Assembly: GCF_002234675.1 (NCBI RefSeq)
Contig: NC_019860.2
Coordinates: forward strand, 9,546,586-9,610,585
Length of the DNA: 64,000 bases
Direction: 5' to 3'
Origin: Oryzias latipes
Lineage: Eukaryota; Chordata; Actinopteri; Beloniformes; Adrianichthyidae
Shown here: in pieces, positions 33,696-47,796 of the stretch
Position numbering within the stretch: the stretch's first letter is position 1
How the letters are laid out: each line of letters starts with the position of its first letter
Notes under the pieces: generated by a model
What the model saw: the letters and a program-made list of their open reading frames with translations, nothing else
Told to the model about the DNA's origin: nothing
Database searches by the model: none
Translations under genes and position numbers: made by a program

Positions 33696-34979
33696 CGCCT
33701 GTCCAAGGGCGGAGTGAGTTATTACTCGTCCCTGACGGCCCACGATGCTGCTGGAGTTGGACGGAAAGGCCATTGTGAGCCGTAACCCAACTGAAAAAAA
33801 GATAGTCTTAAGAGTATTTGTTGAGAAAGATGTAGGTAAGTCATACAGATTTTCAATGGTTTTAATCCCTGCTATCCTGTTGACTGTTCAGGGGCTGTTC
33901 ATGTGATCAGTGCATGTTCCTTGTGCTGACCGTCCAGGGTTGCGTATTTTTTTTCCTGACAAGGCCTATGTAACTGAAGGTCTAAATTGTGCTTTAATTA
34001 GAATATGGCTTAGGAGCTCCGTACAACAGCATCATCTGTACATCAACTTACAAGAGAATACCTCACAAAACACTTACCATACGCACAACAATCATAGCTT
34101 CTGCTTTCAACAAGCCTAAAGGGAACTCTCAAACACACCGGTACTCTCCTTATGAATGCAGCCACTCCTCTCTACGACCATCCATGGGCATGATAACCCA
34201 AAAAGCCACAGCAACCGTACAGGTGCACATGGCTTTAGCTTTAAACATCTATGGCCTTCAGTCACCAAGTTCCCATCCAAGTGTCACAGGAACACACAAT
34301 TCTGTGCATTTGAATTGATCTCACTGTCAGATTCTTCTACCGGTGAAAATCTGAATAAATAGTTAGCACCATATGCTACTTATGCAGTGCTTTACTACCT
34401 TCATAGAAGGCTTGCTTTAAATTCACAGTCCCATTCCCCAATAGACACACACATTGACACATTGCTAAATATTGGCGCCAACCTTAAACGACCAGGACAA
34501 AAACAGGATTTAATGACTTGCCCAAGGACCCTTGGACAGATGGGAAGGCATGGTGGAAATGAGCCTGTTGTTTTTGTCTTCATTTTGGTGTCACTTTCAG
34601 ACTCAGTAAAAACATCGGCAATGATAGAGTCTCCTTCTTGAAGGTTGGTTTTTTTGTCTCACACCTTGGTGTACCAAGATCTCTATGGTGTTTTCTGTAT
34701 GGTGATTAAAGCCAGTTTCTACCCACATGCCGCTGTTAGGCTGATACTAAGTAAAGAGAGAATGGAACAATGTTTTTGACTAAAAGGGACAAAAGTATTG
34801 TGAATGAAAGACCAGAGTGGTCACCTGCTGTGATTGTGATGTGAAAATGTGTCTCTCCTATATGTGTGTATGAAGACAACAAACTTAGCATTTCTACTGT
34901 TCTTGAGGTCCAACTGTGTTCTGACAAAAAAGCCCTGGAGAGCAACAAAGAGTAGAACTATGACCACCATCCCTTCTCA

Positions 34980-35051
34980 GCTGTGATCGTATAGTGGTTA
35001 GTACTCTGCGTTGTGGCCGCAGCAACCCCGGTTCGAATCCGGGTCACAGCA
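34980..35051 (+). tRNA. tRNA-His(GUG) copy 9
   Basis: Canonical. The unit after it is interrupted 360 bp downstream by the first foldback element. Confidence 0.97.
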
Positions 35052-35415
35052 AGATGTTCAGAAATTCTGAATAATCCCTTTCTGTAAACTTACAAGATTT
35101 TATCATGAACCCCTTCAAAGCTGTAAAACTTTACATCTTCTTGGAGCAAAAACACATCCAAGATGCCAGAACTTGGCTGTCTGGACTCCACATGCCCAAC
35201 AGCTTCAGTCTGTTGGACAACACTTCCGCAACTTCAAAATGCTTTGGAACTTCAATTAAACTGTGATTATTTGGGGTTCATTCATGTACACTAAACAATG
35301 AGAATTTCAATGTCTATTACGTCACGCCTGTCCAAGGGCGGAGTGAGTTATTACTTGTCCCTGACGGCCTACGATGCTGCTGGAGTTGGACGGAAAGGCC
35401 ATTGTGAGCCCTAAC

Positions 35416-38377
35416 TATCGAATTACATAAATGCCAAAAATTGAAAGGGCGTAAAGACAACTAAGCGGGCGTATTTAGAAACTGAGTGAGTGAACCTTAA
35501 AACTGTGATGGCGCAATTCTAACCAAGCGACCCCGTATTTTACAACTGAACGGCTGAAATCCTAACTGAGCAGTAATCCTGCTCGGTCAGTTCTCTTTTG
35601 CGCCCTCACCTGGATTTACGCTCAGTGTTAAGGGGGCGTTTTTGTCACTTGGGGGCAGGAACATTTCTGGTTGATCTGATTGGCTGAAATTTGCATGCCA
35701 AGCAGCGGGGCGGGACTTTCATTTTGGGGCTTTAATAGAAAAGGAACGGCGGCTGTAACGTGGATTAAAAGCATTAAAACTGTAACAAATGCAGTGGATT
35801 TCACATGAGAAAAACTTACACCACAAAAAAACCCGCTGCACTTTCTTACCTTAGTTTTGGGTCGTTGGTTAATGTTTTAATCCACGTTACATCCACGTTT
35901 TTTTTTTCTATGATTGCCTCTAACAGGGGGGGACAAACAAGTTTGACACAAAGAGCTGACATTTCTAACTGTGATATTTAATGAGTCACAACACACACTG
36001 ACCTGCCAGACAAACACACAATTAAAGCCATGTTATGTGCCATAACCCCCTCCTCTCATTACAACAGCGCCGTTTCAGTTTTGAGTGTTTTTCTGTATTT
36101 AACGTTAACACACATACCGGTGAAACATGCATGCTGGTGTGTGTTTGAAAAAGGCAGCGAGCGCAAAACTGAGTTGGTTGTGATCTATTTTTTCAGTCAT
36201 CAATCAGCATTTCTAATCCATCAAAGTCCTCATCTTCTGCATCTGGAACAGCTGGACTACATCTCTATCAGACATACCGGCTTCCCTTTCCTCATCAGAG
36301 TCCATCTCTTTGCTATGCGGCTCCTAAGAACAGTGAAAGCAGACGCGTCAGGCCAAGTTTAAGTCCTGCAGTCCCAAAGTAATTCGCCGGCGCTGCGTCC
36401 CGGTAAGGGGGGAGGATGGACAGCTTTTCACGGTCATCTGCTGATAGCAGCGCTGAGCCTCGAGTCGATCTTCCAACGCAGGCCTTTTCTTATCCGCGGA
36501 AACTCAGCAGCTGCTGCGTCTTCTTGTCTTGTCAGAGTTGGTTTTCCAGCGTCCTCACTTCCGAACCATAGATTCATTATTTTAAATTCTCTGGCAGCTG
36601 AGGTTCGATAAGTTAGAAAGATCTTCAAGGTTCGGACTTCTTGCTTCTTCCAATAACTCTTCTGATCAACGTTCAAATATGTCAGCAAGTATCTAAATCC
36701 TTTTGTATCAACACAGAGAGTGAACCACAAATGCATTTCTGAAGAAAAAAGATCGTTTTTTTGCCTTTTAATCAAAATTGTTCGCTTTAAGCTGTGAATG
36801 CAGACATGCAGCAGCCGGCTGCCAAGGGACCGTCAACTAAGTGCAACCTCTGTGAAACACCACTGTGTAAAAATCAATAATCTTACAAAAAAATCATAAA
36901 ACTATTATAAAGCATATTCTTGTTACAATGCATATTTTGTAGGAAAGTCCATCTTTATTTTACCTTGTTTCATATACTTTTTCAAATTTTAATAGATATG
37001 AATCATGACTAAAGTTATCAGTAACTTGACATGACCTTATTGTCATACTAAAATAAAGAATGTCAATAGTTCACTTTATTTATTTATAGGAATTTTTCAT
37101 ATTTACAAATGGATCAGATTTGGTCAAAAACCCTGAATAGCTCTGAAGGTGCCAAAAATTTTTTTTGCATAATCTTTATTTTAGTAGGAAAATAAGGTCA
37201 TGATTAGTCAGTACAGGAGGTTTGGTGACAGAAGTTTTAGTATCTTCAGAGCTATTGAGTATTTATGTTATGATTCATATCTCTATTAAATTTTAAGAAC
37301 TATAAGAAATAAAATAGAGGTTGACTTTCTAACAAAATTTAGTATAATAAATAATAATGTAGCATGACTATGCTGACGAGTCTTCATTACCAGTCCATAT
37401 AAATATAGACATTTATTCGCTTTTTAAAAGTTCACTGATTTTTACAGAATGCTGTTTCACAGAGGTTGCACTTTGTTGACGGTCCCTTGGCAGCCGGCTC
37501 GCTGCTCTGTTTGCATTCACAGCTTGAAACGAACAATTCTGATTAAAAGGCAATAAAAACAAACTTTTTTCTTTAAAAATGCTTTTGTAGTTCACTCTCT
37601 GTGTTAATACAAAATGAGTGACATACTTGCTGACACATTTGAACGTTGATCAGAAGAGTTATTGAAGCAGGAAGTCAGAATCTGTGAAGATCTAATTTAA
37701 CCGAACCACAGCTGCTCTATTCCCGTGTTCCTCCGCGTAGCTGATAGCTTGCAGTTTAAACTATGCCTCATAATCGTGTCTCTTTGCATTTCCAGGGTTT
37801 CCAAAACGAAGTAGTTCTGCATTATGCTCATATCTGCTCCTTTGTACTATGGGGGGGGGGGTCTTCTTTCACGTCCTCTCCTCTCTCCGTACCGTCATCA
37901 TGCTGTTCTGCTGTTCTCTCCTCGATCCTCTTTGCTGAAGTCACACAATAACACATTAGGGCCGCTCTGTAAATTTTGGAGAAAATGTAAGACTTTCACC
38001 TTATGGTTGTGAAAGTAGTGAATATAGAAAATATGATAAAAGGCAGAGAGCTGCATGCAGCTCAAGAGCCGCCTGTTAAACCCCCCCCCCCCCGCACTGA
38101 AAAATGAAGGTCCCGCCCCTCTGCCTCGCCGATAAGCCATGCGAATTTCAGCCAATCAGATCAACCAGAAAGGTTCCTGCCCCAAAAGTGACAAAAACGC
38201 CCCCTTAACACTGAGCGTAAATCCACATGAGCGCGCAAAAAGGAATTGACCGCGCAAGATCACTTCTCAGTTAGAATTGCGCCTGCGCGGTTTTAAGGTT
38301 CACTCACTCAGTTCCTAAATACGCCCGCTTAGTTGTCTTTACGCCCTTTCACTTATTGGCAGAAACGTAATTCCATA
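35416..38377. mobile_element. Foldback-type DNA element, copy A, 2.96 kb
   Basis: Flanked by the 5-bp duplication CTAAC (35411-35415 and 38378-38382); the uninterrupted unit has a single CTAAC. The outer ends pair over about 290 bp (35416-35735 with 38098-38377), starting TATCGAATTAC against TATGGAATTAC. Inner segments pair too: about 36620-36880 with 37420-37720, and 37030-37058 with 37174-37203. Nearly the whole element is thus an imperfect inverted repeat centred near 37,116, with unpaired stretches in both arms. Reading frames of 110 and 113 codons have no known domain. The superfamily is not clear; a 5-bp site with long inverted repeats argues against typical hAT or piggyBac. Confidence 0.85.
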
Positions 38378-39575
38378 CTAACCCAACTGAAAAAAAGATA
38401 GTCTTAAGAGTATTTGTTGTGAAAGATGTGGGTGAGTCATACAGATTTTCAATGATTTTAATCCCTGCTATCATGTTGACTGTTCAGGGGCTGTTCATGT
38501 GATCAGTGCATGTTCCTTGTGCTGACCGTCCAGGGTTGCGTATTTTTTTTGCTGCAAAGGCCTATGTAACTGAAGGTCAAAATTGTGCTATAATTAGAAT
38601 ATGGCTTAGGAGCTCCGTACAACAGCATCATCTGTACATCAACTTACAAGAGAATATTTCACAAAACACTTACCATACGCATAACAATCATAGCTTCTGC
38701 TTTCAACAAGCCTAAAGGGAACTCTCAAACACACCTGTACTCTCCTTATGAATGCAGCCACTCCTCTCTACGACCATCCATGGGCATGGATAACCCAAAA
38801 GCCACAGCAACCGTACAGGTGCACATGGCTTTAGCTTTAAACATCTATGGCCTTTAGTCACCAAGTTCCCATCCAAGTGTCACAGCAACACACAATTCTG
38901 TGCATTTGAATTGATCTCACTGTCAGATTCTTCTACCGGTGAAAATCTGAATAAATAGTTAGCAGCATATGCTACTTATGCAGTGCTTTACTACCTTCCT
39001 AGGAGGCTTGCTTTAAATTCACAGTCCCATTCCCCAATAGACACACACATTCACACATTGCTAAATATTGGCGCCAACCTTAAACGACCAGGACAAAAAC
39101 AGGATTTAATGTCTTGCCCAAGGACCCTTGGACACATGGGAAGGCATGGTGGAAATGAGCCTATTATTTTTGTCTTCATTTTGGTGTCACTTTCAGACTC
39201 AGTAAAGACAGCTGTTGTGATAGAGTCTTCTTCTTGAAGGTTGGTTTTCTTGTCTCACACCTTGGTGTACATAGATCTCTATGGTGTTTTTTGTGTGGTT
39301 ATTGAAGCCAATTTCTACCCACATGCCGCTGTTAGGCTGATACTAAGTAAAGAGAGAATGGAACAATGTTTTTGACTAAAAGGGGCAAAAGTATTGTGAA
39401 TGAAAGACCAGAGTGGTCACCTGCTGTGATTGTGATGTGAAAATGTGTCTCTCCTATATGTGTGTATGAAGACAACAAACTTAGCATTTCTACTGTTCTT
39501 GAGGTCCAACTGTGTTCTGACAAAAAAGCCCTGGAGAGCAACAAAGAGTAGAACTATGACCACCATCCCTTCTCA

Positions 39576-39647
39576 GCTGTGATCGTATAGTGGTTAGTAC
39601 TCTGCGTTGTGGCTGCAGCAACCCCGGTTCGAATCCGGGTCACAGCA
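39576..39647 (+). tRNA. tRNA-His(GUG) copy 10, anticodon-stem variant
   Basis: Base 39 is T (GGCTGCAG), so the stem pair next to the anticodon loop becomes G-U. The same change occurs only in copy 22. The units around both also share a one-base shorter A run near 38800 and 61327. Confidence 0.96.
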
Positions 39648-41205
39648 AGATGTTCAGAAATTCTGAATAATCCCTTTCTGTAAACTTACAAGATTTTATC
39701 ATGAACCCCTTCAAAGCTGTAAAACTTTACATCTTCTTGGAGCAAAAACACATCCAAGATGCCAGAACTTGGCTGTCTGGACTCCACATGCCCAACAGCT
39801 TCAGTCTGTTGGACAACACTTCCGCAACTTCAAAATGCTTTGGAACTTCAATTAAACTGTGATTATTTGGGGTTCATTCATGTACACTAAACAATGAGAA
39901 TTTCAATGTCTATTACGTCACGCCTGTCCAAGGGCGGAGTGAGTTATTACTTGTCCCTGACGGCCTACGATGCTGCTGGAGTTGGACGGAAAGGCCATTG
40001 TGAGCCCTAACCCAACTGAAAAAAAGATAGTCTTAAGAGTATTTGTTGTGAAAGATGTAGGTGAGTCATACAGATTTTCAATGATTTTAATCCCTGCTAT
40101 CATGTTGACTGTTCAGGGGCTGTTCATGTGATCAGTGCATGTTCCTTGTGCTGACCGTCCAGGGTTGCGTATTTTTTTTGCTGCAAAGGCCTATGTAACT
40201 GAAGGTCAAAATTGTGCTATAATTAGAATATGGCTTAGGAGCTCCGTACAACAGCATCATCTGTACATCAACTTACAAGAGAATACTTCACAAAACACTT
40301 ACCATACGCATAACAATCATAGCTTCTGCTTTCAACAAGCCTAAAGGGAACTCTCAAACACACCTGTACTCTCCTTATGAATGCAGCCACTCCTCTCTAC
40401 GACCATCCATGGGCATGGATAACCCAAAAAGCCACAGTAACCGAACAGGTGCACATGGCTTTAGCTTTAAACATCTATGGCCTTTAGTCACCAAGTTCAC
40501 ATCCAAGTGTCACAGCAACACACAATTCTGTGCATTTGAATTGATCTCACTGTCAGATTCTTCTACCGGTGAAAATCTGAATAAATAGTTAGCACCATAT
40601 GCTACTTATGCAGTGCTTTACTACCTTCCTAGGAGGCTTGCTTTAAATTCACAGTCCCATTTCCCAATAGACACACACATTCACACATTGCTAAATATTG
40701 GCGCCAACCTTAAACGACCAGGACAAAAACTGGATTTAATGTCTTGCCCAAGGACCCTTGGACACATGGGAAAGCATGGTGGAAATGAGCCTATTATTTT
40801 TGTCTTCATTTTGGTGTCACTTTCAGACTCAGTAAAGACAGCTGTTGTGATAGAGTCTTCTTCTTGAAGGTTGGTTTTCTTGTCTCACACCTTGGTGTAC
40901 ATAGATCTCTATGGTGTTTTTTGTGTGGTTATTGAAGCCAATTTCTACCCACATGCCGCTGTTAGGCTGATACTAAGTAAAGAGAGAATGGAACAATGTT
41001 TTTGACTAAAAGGGACAAAAGTATTGTGAATGAAAGACCAGAGTGGTCACCTGCTGTGATTGTGATGTGAAAATGTGTCTCTCCTATATGTGTGTATGAA
41101 GACAACAAACTTAGCATTTCTACTGTTCTTGAGGTCCAACTGTGTTCTGACAAAAAAGCCCTGGAGAGCAACAAAGAGTAGAACTATGACCACCATCCCT
41201 TCTCA

Positions 41206-41277
41206 GCTGTGATCGTATAGTGGTTAGTACTCTGCGTTGTGGCCGCAGCAACCCCGGTTCGAATCCGGGTCACAGCA
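41206..41277 (+). tRNA. tRNA-His(GUG) copy 11
   Basis: Canonical. Near the start of the first 7.1-kb block; its partner at +8,148 bp is copy 16. Confidence 0.97.
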
Positions 41278-42836
41278 AGATGTTCAGAAATTCTGAATAA
41301 TCCCTTTCTGTAAACTTACAAGATTTTATCATGAACCCCTTCAAAGCTGTAAAACTTTACATCTTCTTGGAGCAAAAACACATCCAAGATGCCAGAACTT
41401 GGCTGTCTGGACTCCACATGCCCAACAGCTTCAGTCTGTTGGACAACACTTCCGCAACTTCAAAATGCTTTGGAACTTCAATTAAACTGTGATTATTTGG
41501 GGTTCATTCATGTACACTAAACAATGAGAATTTCTTATGTCTATTACGTCACGCCTGTCCAAGGGCGGAGTGAGTTATTACTTGTCCCTGACGGCCTACG
41601 ATGCTGCTGGAGTTGGACGGAAAGGCCATTGTGAGCCCTAACCCAACTGAAAAAAAGATAGTCTTAAGAGTATTTGTTGTGAAAGATGTAGGTGAGTCAT
41701 ACAGATTTTCAATGATTTTAATCCCTGCTATCATGTTGACTGTTCAGGGGCTGTTCATGTGATCAGTGCATGTTCCTTGTGCTGACCGTCCAGGGTTGCG
41801 TATTTTTTTTGCTGCAAAGGCCTATGTAACTGAAGGTCAAAATTGTGCTATAATTAGAATATGGCTTAGGAGCTCCGTACAACAGCATCATCTGTACATC
41901 AACTTACAAGAGAATACTTCACAAAACACTTACCATACGCATAACAATCCTAGCTTCTGCTTTCAACAAGCCTAAAGGGAACTCTCAAACACACCTGTAC
42001 TCTCCTTATGAATGCAGCCACTCCTCTCTACGACCATCCATGGGCATGGATAACCCAAAAAGCCACAGTAACCGTACAGGTGCACATGGCTTTAGCTTTA
42101 AACATCTATGGCCTTTAGTCACCAAGTTCCCATCCAAGTGTCACAGCAACACACAATTCTGTGCATTTGAATTGATCTCACTGTCAGATTCTTCTACCGG
42201 TGAAAATCTGAATAAATAGTTAGCACCATATGCTACTTATGCAGTGCTTTACTACCTTCATAGAAGGCTTGCTTTAAATTCACAGTCCCATTCCCCAATA
42301 GACACACACATTCACACATTGCTAAATATTGGCGCCAACCTTAAACGACCAGGACAAAAACAGGATTTAATGACTTGCCCAAGGACCCTTGGACAGATGG
42401 GAAGGCATGGTGGAAATGAGCCTGTTGTTTTTGTCTTTATTTTGGTGACACTTTCAGACTCAGTAAAGACAGCGGCAATGATAGAGTCTTCTTCTTGAAG
42501 GTTGGTTTTTTTGTCTTACACCTTGGTGTACCAAGATCTCTATGGTGTTTTCTGTATGGTGATTAAAGCCAGTTTCTACCCACATGCCGCTGTTAGGCTG
42601 ATACTAAGTAAAGAGAGAATGGAACAATGTTTTTGACTAAAAGGGACAAAAGTATTGTGAATGAAAGACCAGAGTGGTCACCTGCTGTGATTGTGATGTG
42701 AAAATGTGTCTCTCCTATATGTGTGTATGAAGACAACAAACTTAGCATTTCTACTGTTCTTGAGGTCCAACTGTGTTCTGACAAAATAGCCCTGGAGAGC
42801 AACAAAGAGTAGAACTATGACCACCATCCCTTCTCA

Positions 42837-42908
42837 GCTGTGATCGTATAGTGGTTAGTACTCTGCGTTGTGGCCGCAGCAACCCCGGTTCGAATCCGGG
42901 TCACAGCA
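42837..42908 (+). tRNA. tRNA-His(GUG) copy 12
   Basis: Canonical. Flanks carry private marks (AAAATAGCCC before, ATGAACGCC after) that recur at copy 17. Confidence 0.97.
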
Positions 42909-44465
42909 AGATGTTCAGAAATTCTGAATAATCCCTTTCTGTAAACTTACAAGATTTTATCATGAACGCCTTCAAAGCTGTAAAACTTTACATTTTCTTG
43001 GAGCAAAAACACATCCAAGATGCCAGAACTTGGCTGTCTGGACTCCACATGCCCAACAGCTTCAGTCTGTTGGACAACACTTCCGCAACTTCAAAATGCT
43101 TTGGAACTTCAATTAAACTGTGATTATTTGGGGTTCATTCATGTACACTAAACAATGAGAATTTCAATGTCTATTATGTCACGCCTGTCCAAGGGCGAAG
43201 TGAGTTATTACTTGTCCCTGACGGCCTACGATGCTGCTGGAGTTGGCCGGAAAGGCCATTGTGAGCCCTAACCCAACTGAAAAAAAGATAGTCTTAAGAG
43301 TATTTGTTGTGAAAGATGTAGGTGAGTCATACAGATTTTCAATGATTTTAATCCCTGCTATCCTGTTGACTGTTCAGGGGCTGTTCATGTGATCAGTGCA
43401 TGTTCCTTGTGCTGACCGTCCAGGGTTGCGTATTTTTTTTCCTGACAAGGCCTATGTAACTGAAGGTCTAAATTGTGCTTTAATTAGAATATGGCTTAGG
43501 AGCTCCGTACAACAGCATCATCTGTACATCAACTTACAAGAGAATACCTCACAAAACACTTACCATACGCACAACAATCATAGCTTCTGCTTTCAACAAG
43601 CCTAAAGGGAACTCTCAAACACACCGGTACTCTCCTTATGAATGCAGCCACTCCTCTCTACGACCATCCATGGGCATGATAACCCAAAAAGCCACAGCAA
43701 CCGTACAGGTGCACATGGCTTTAGCTTTAAACATCTATGGCCTTCAGTCACCAAGTTCCCATCCAAGTGTCACAGGAACACACAATTCTGTGCATTTGAA
43801 TTGATCTCACTGTCAGATTCTTCTACCGGTGAAAATCTGAATAAATAGTTAGCACCATATGATACTTATGCAGTGCTTTACTACCTTCATAGAAGGCTTG
43901 CTTTAAATTCACAGTCCCATTCCCCAATAGACACACACATTCACACATTGCTAAATATTGGCGCCAACCTTAAACGACCAGGACAAAAACAGGATTTAAT
44001 GACTTGCCCAAGGACCCTTGGACACATGGGAAGGCATGGTGGAAATGAGCCTGTTGTTTTTGTCTTCATTTTGGTGTCACTTTCAGACTCAGTAAAGACA
44101 GCGGCAATGATAGAGTCTTCTTCTTGAAGGTTGGTTTTTTTGTCTCACACCTTGGTGTACCAAGATCTCTATGGTGTTTTCTATATGGTGATTAAAGCCA
44201 GTTTCTACCCACATGCTGCTGTTAGGCTGATACTAAATAAAGAGAGAATGGAACAATGTTTTTGACTAAAAGGGACAAAAGTATTGTGAATGAAAGACCA
44301 GAGTGGTCACCTGCTGTGATTGTGATGTGAAAATGTGTCTCTCCTATATGTGTGTATGAAGACAACAAACTTAGCATTTCTACTGTTCTTGAGGTCCAAC
44401 TGTGTTCTGACAAAAAAGCCCTGGAGAGCAACAAAGAGTAGAACTATGACCACCATCCCTTCTCA

Positions 44466-44537
44466 GCTGTGATCGTATAGTGGTTAGTACTCTGCGTTGT
44501 GGCCGCAGCAACCCCGGTTCGAATCCGGGTCACAGCA
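44466..44537 (+). tRNA. tRNA-His(GUG) copy 13
   Basis: Canonical. The trailer reads TTCAAAAATTC, a variant found only here and at copy 18. Confidence 0.97.
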
Positions 44538-46095
44538 AGATGTTCAAAAATTCTGAATAATCCATTTCTGTAAACTTACAAGATTTTATCATGAACCCCT
44601 TCAAAGCTGTAAAACTTTACATCTTCTTGGAGCAAAAACACATCCAAGATGCCAGAACTTGGCTGTCTGGACTCCACATGCCCAACAGCTTCAGTCTGTT
44701 GGACAACACTTCCGCAACTTCAAAATGCTTTGGAACTTCAATTAAACTGTGATTATTTGGGGTTCATTCATGTACACTAAACAATGAGAATTTCAATGTC
44801 TATTATGTCACGCCTGTCCAAGGGCCGAGTGAGTTATTACTTGTCCCTGACGGCCTACGATGCTGCTGGAGTTGGACGGAAAGGCCATTGTGAGCCCTAA
44901 CCCAACTGAAAAAAAGATAGTCTGAAGAGTATTTGTTGTGAAAGATGTAGGTGAGTCATACAGATTTTCAATGATTTTAATCCCTGCTATCCTGTTGACT
45001 GTTCAGGGGCTGTTCATGTGATCAGTGCATGTTCCTTGTGCTGACCGTCCAGGGTTGCGTATTTTTTTTCCTGACAAGGCCTATGTAACTGAAGGTCAAA
45101 ATTGTGCTATAATTAGAATATGGCTTAGGAGCTCCGTACAACAGCATCATCTGTACATCAACTTACAAGAGAATACTTCACAAAACACTTACCATACGCA
45201 TAACAATCATAGCTTCTGCTTTCAACAAGCCTAAAGGGAACTCTCAAACACACCTGTACTCTCCTTATGAATGCAGCCACTCCTCTCTACGACCATCCAT
45301 GGGCATGGATAACTCAAAAAGCCACAGTAACCGTACAGGTGCACATGGCTTTAGCTTTAAACATCTATGGCTTTTAGTCACCAAGTTCCCATCCAAGTGT
45401 CACAGCAACACACAATTCTGTGCATTTGAATTGATCTCACTGTCAGATTCTTCTACCGGTGAAAATCTGAATAAATAGTTAGCAGCATATGCTACTTATG
45501 CAGTGCTTTACTACCTTCCTAGGAGGCTTGCTTTAAATTCACAGTCCCATTCCCCAATAGACACACACATTCACACATTGCTAAATATTGGCGCCAACCT
45601 TAAACGACCAGGACAAAAACTGGATTTAATGTCTTGCCCAAGGACCCTTGGACACATGGGAAGGCATGGTGGAAATGAGCCTATTATTTTTGTCTTCATT
45701 TTGGTGTCACTTTCAGACTCAGTAAAGACAGCTGTTGTGATAGAGTCTTCTTCTTGAAGGTTGGTTTTCTTGTCTCACACCTTGGTGTACATAGATCTCT
45801 ATGGTGTTTTTTGTGTGGTTATTGAAGCCAATTTCTACCCACATGCCGCTGTTAGGCTGATACTAAGTAAAGAGAGAATGGAACAATGTTTTTGACTAAA
45901 AGGGACAAAAGTATTGTGAATGAAAGACCAGAGTGGTCACCTGCTGTGATTGTGATGTGAAAATGTGTCTCTCCTATATGTGTGTATGAAGACAACAAAC
46001 TTAGCATTTCTACTGTTCTTGAGGTCCAACTGTGTTCTGACAAAAAAGCCCTGGAGAGCAACAAAGAGTAGAACTATGACCACCATCCCTTCTCA

Positions 46096-46167
46096 GCTGT
46101 GATCGTATAGTGGTTAGTACTCTGCGTTGTGGCCGCAGCAACCCCGGTTCGAATCCGGGTCACAGCA
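46096..46167 (+). tRNA. tRNA-His(GUG) copy 14
   Basis: Canonical; partner of copy 19 in the 8,148-bp offset duplication. Confidence 0.97.
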
Positions 46168-47724
46168 AGATGTTCAGAAATTCTGAATAATCCCTTTCTG
46201 TAAACTTACAAGATTTTATCATGAACCCCTTCAAAGCTGTAAAACTTTACATCTTCTTGGAGCAAAAACACATCCAAGATGCCAGAACTTGGCTGTCTGG
46301 ACTCCACATGCCCAACAGCTTCAGTCTGTTGGACAACACTTCCGCAACTTCAAAATGCTTTGGAACTTCAATTAAACTGTGATTATTTGGGGTTCATTCA
46401 TGTACACTAAACAATGAGATTTTCAATGTCTATTACGTCACGCCTGTCCAAGGGCGGAGTGAGTTATTACTCGTCCCTGACGGCCCACGATGCTGCTGGA
46501 GTTGGACGGAAAGGCCATTGTGAGCCGTAACCCAACTGAAAAAAAGATAGTCTTAAGAGTATTTGTTGAGAAAGATGTAGGTAAGTCATACAGATTTTCA
46601 ATGGTTTTAATCCCTGCTATCCTGTTGACTGTTCAGGGGCTGTTCATGTGATCAGTGCATGTTCCTTGTGCTGACCGTCCAGGGTTGCGTATTTTTTTTC
46701 CTGACAAGGCCTATGTAACTGAAGGTCTAAATTGTGCTTTAATTAGAATATGGCTTAGGAGCTCCGTACAACAGCATCATCTGTACATCAACTTACAAGA
46801 GAATACCTCACAAAACACTTACCATACGCACAACAATCATAGCTTCTGCTTTCAACAAGCCTAAAGGGAACTCTCAAACACACCGGTACTCTCCTTATGA
46901 ATGCAGCCACTCCTCTCTACGACCATCCATGGGCATGATAACCCAAAAAGCCACAGCAACCGTACAGGTGCACATGGCTTTAGCTTTAAACATCTATGGC
47001 CTTCAGTCACCAAGTTCCCATCCAAGTGTCACAGGAACACACAATTCTGTGCATTTGAATTGATCTCACTGTCAGATTCTTCTACCGGTGAAAATCTGAA
47101 TAAATAGTTAGCACCATATGCTACTTATGCAGTGCTTTACTACCTTCATAGAAGGCTTGCTTTAAATTCACAGTCCCATTCCCCAATAGACACACACATT
47201 GACACATTGCTAAATATTGGCGCCAACCTTAAACGACCAGGACAAAAACAGGATTTAATGACTTGCCCAAGGACCCTTGGACAGATGGGAAGGCATGGTG
47301 GAAATGAGCCTGTTGTTTTTGTCTTCATTTTGGTGTCACTTTCAGACTCAGTAAAAACATCGGCAATGATAGAGTCTCCTTCTTGAAGGTTGGTTTTTTT
47401 GTCTCACACCTTGGTGTACCAAGATCTCTATGGTGTTTTCTGTATGGTGATTAAAGCCAGTTTCTACCCACATGCCGCTGTTAGGCTGATACTAAGTAAA
47501 GAGAGAATGGAACAATGTTTTTGACTAAAAGGGACAAAAGTATTGTGAATGAAAGACCAGAGTGGTCACCTGCTGTGATTGTGATGTGAAAATGTGTCTC
47601 TCCTATATGTGTGTATGAAGACAACAAACTTAGCATTTCTACTGTTCTTGAGGTCCAACTGTGTTCTGACAAAAAAGCCCTGGAGAGCAACAAAGAGTAG
47701 AACTATGACCACCATCCCTTCTCA

Positions 47725-47796
47725 GCTGTGATCGTATAGTGGTTAGTACTCTGCGTTGTGGCCGCAGCAACCCCGGTTCGAATCCGGGTCACAGCA
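47725..47796 (+). tRNA. tRNA-His(GUG) copy 15
   Basis: Canonical; partner of copy 20. The shared block ends about 250 bp further on. Confidence 0.97.

Noticed and set aside
36030-36775. Reading frames of 110 and 113 codons inside the foldback element
   Set aside because: No recognisable transposase motif was seen and the frames lie in imperfect inverted-repeat arms; chance is the simpler reading.
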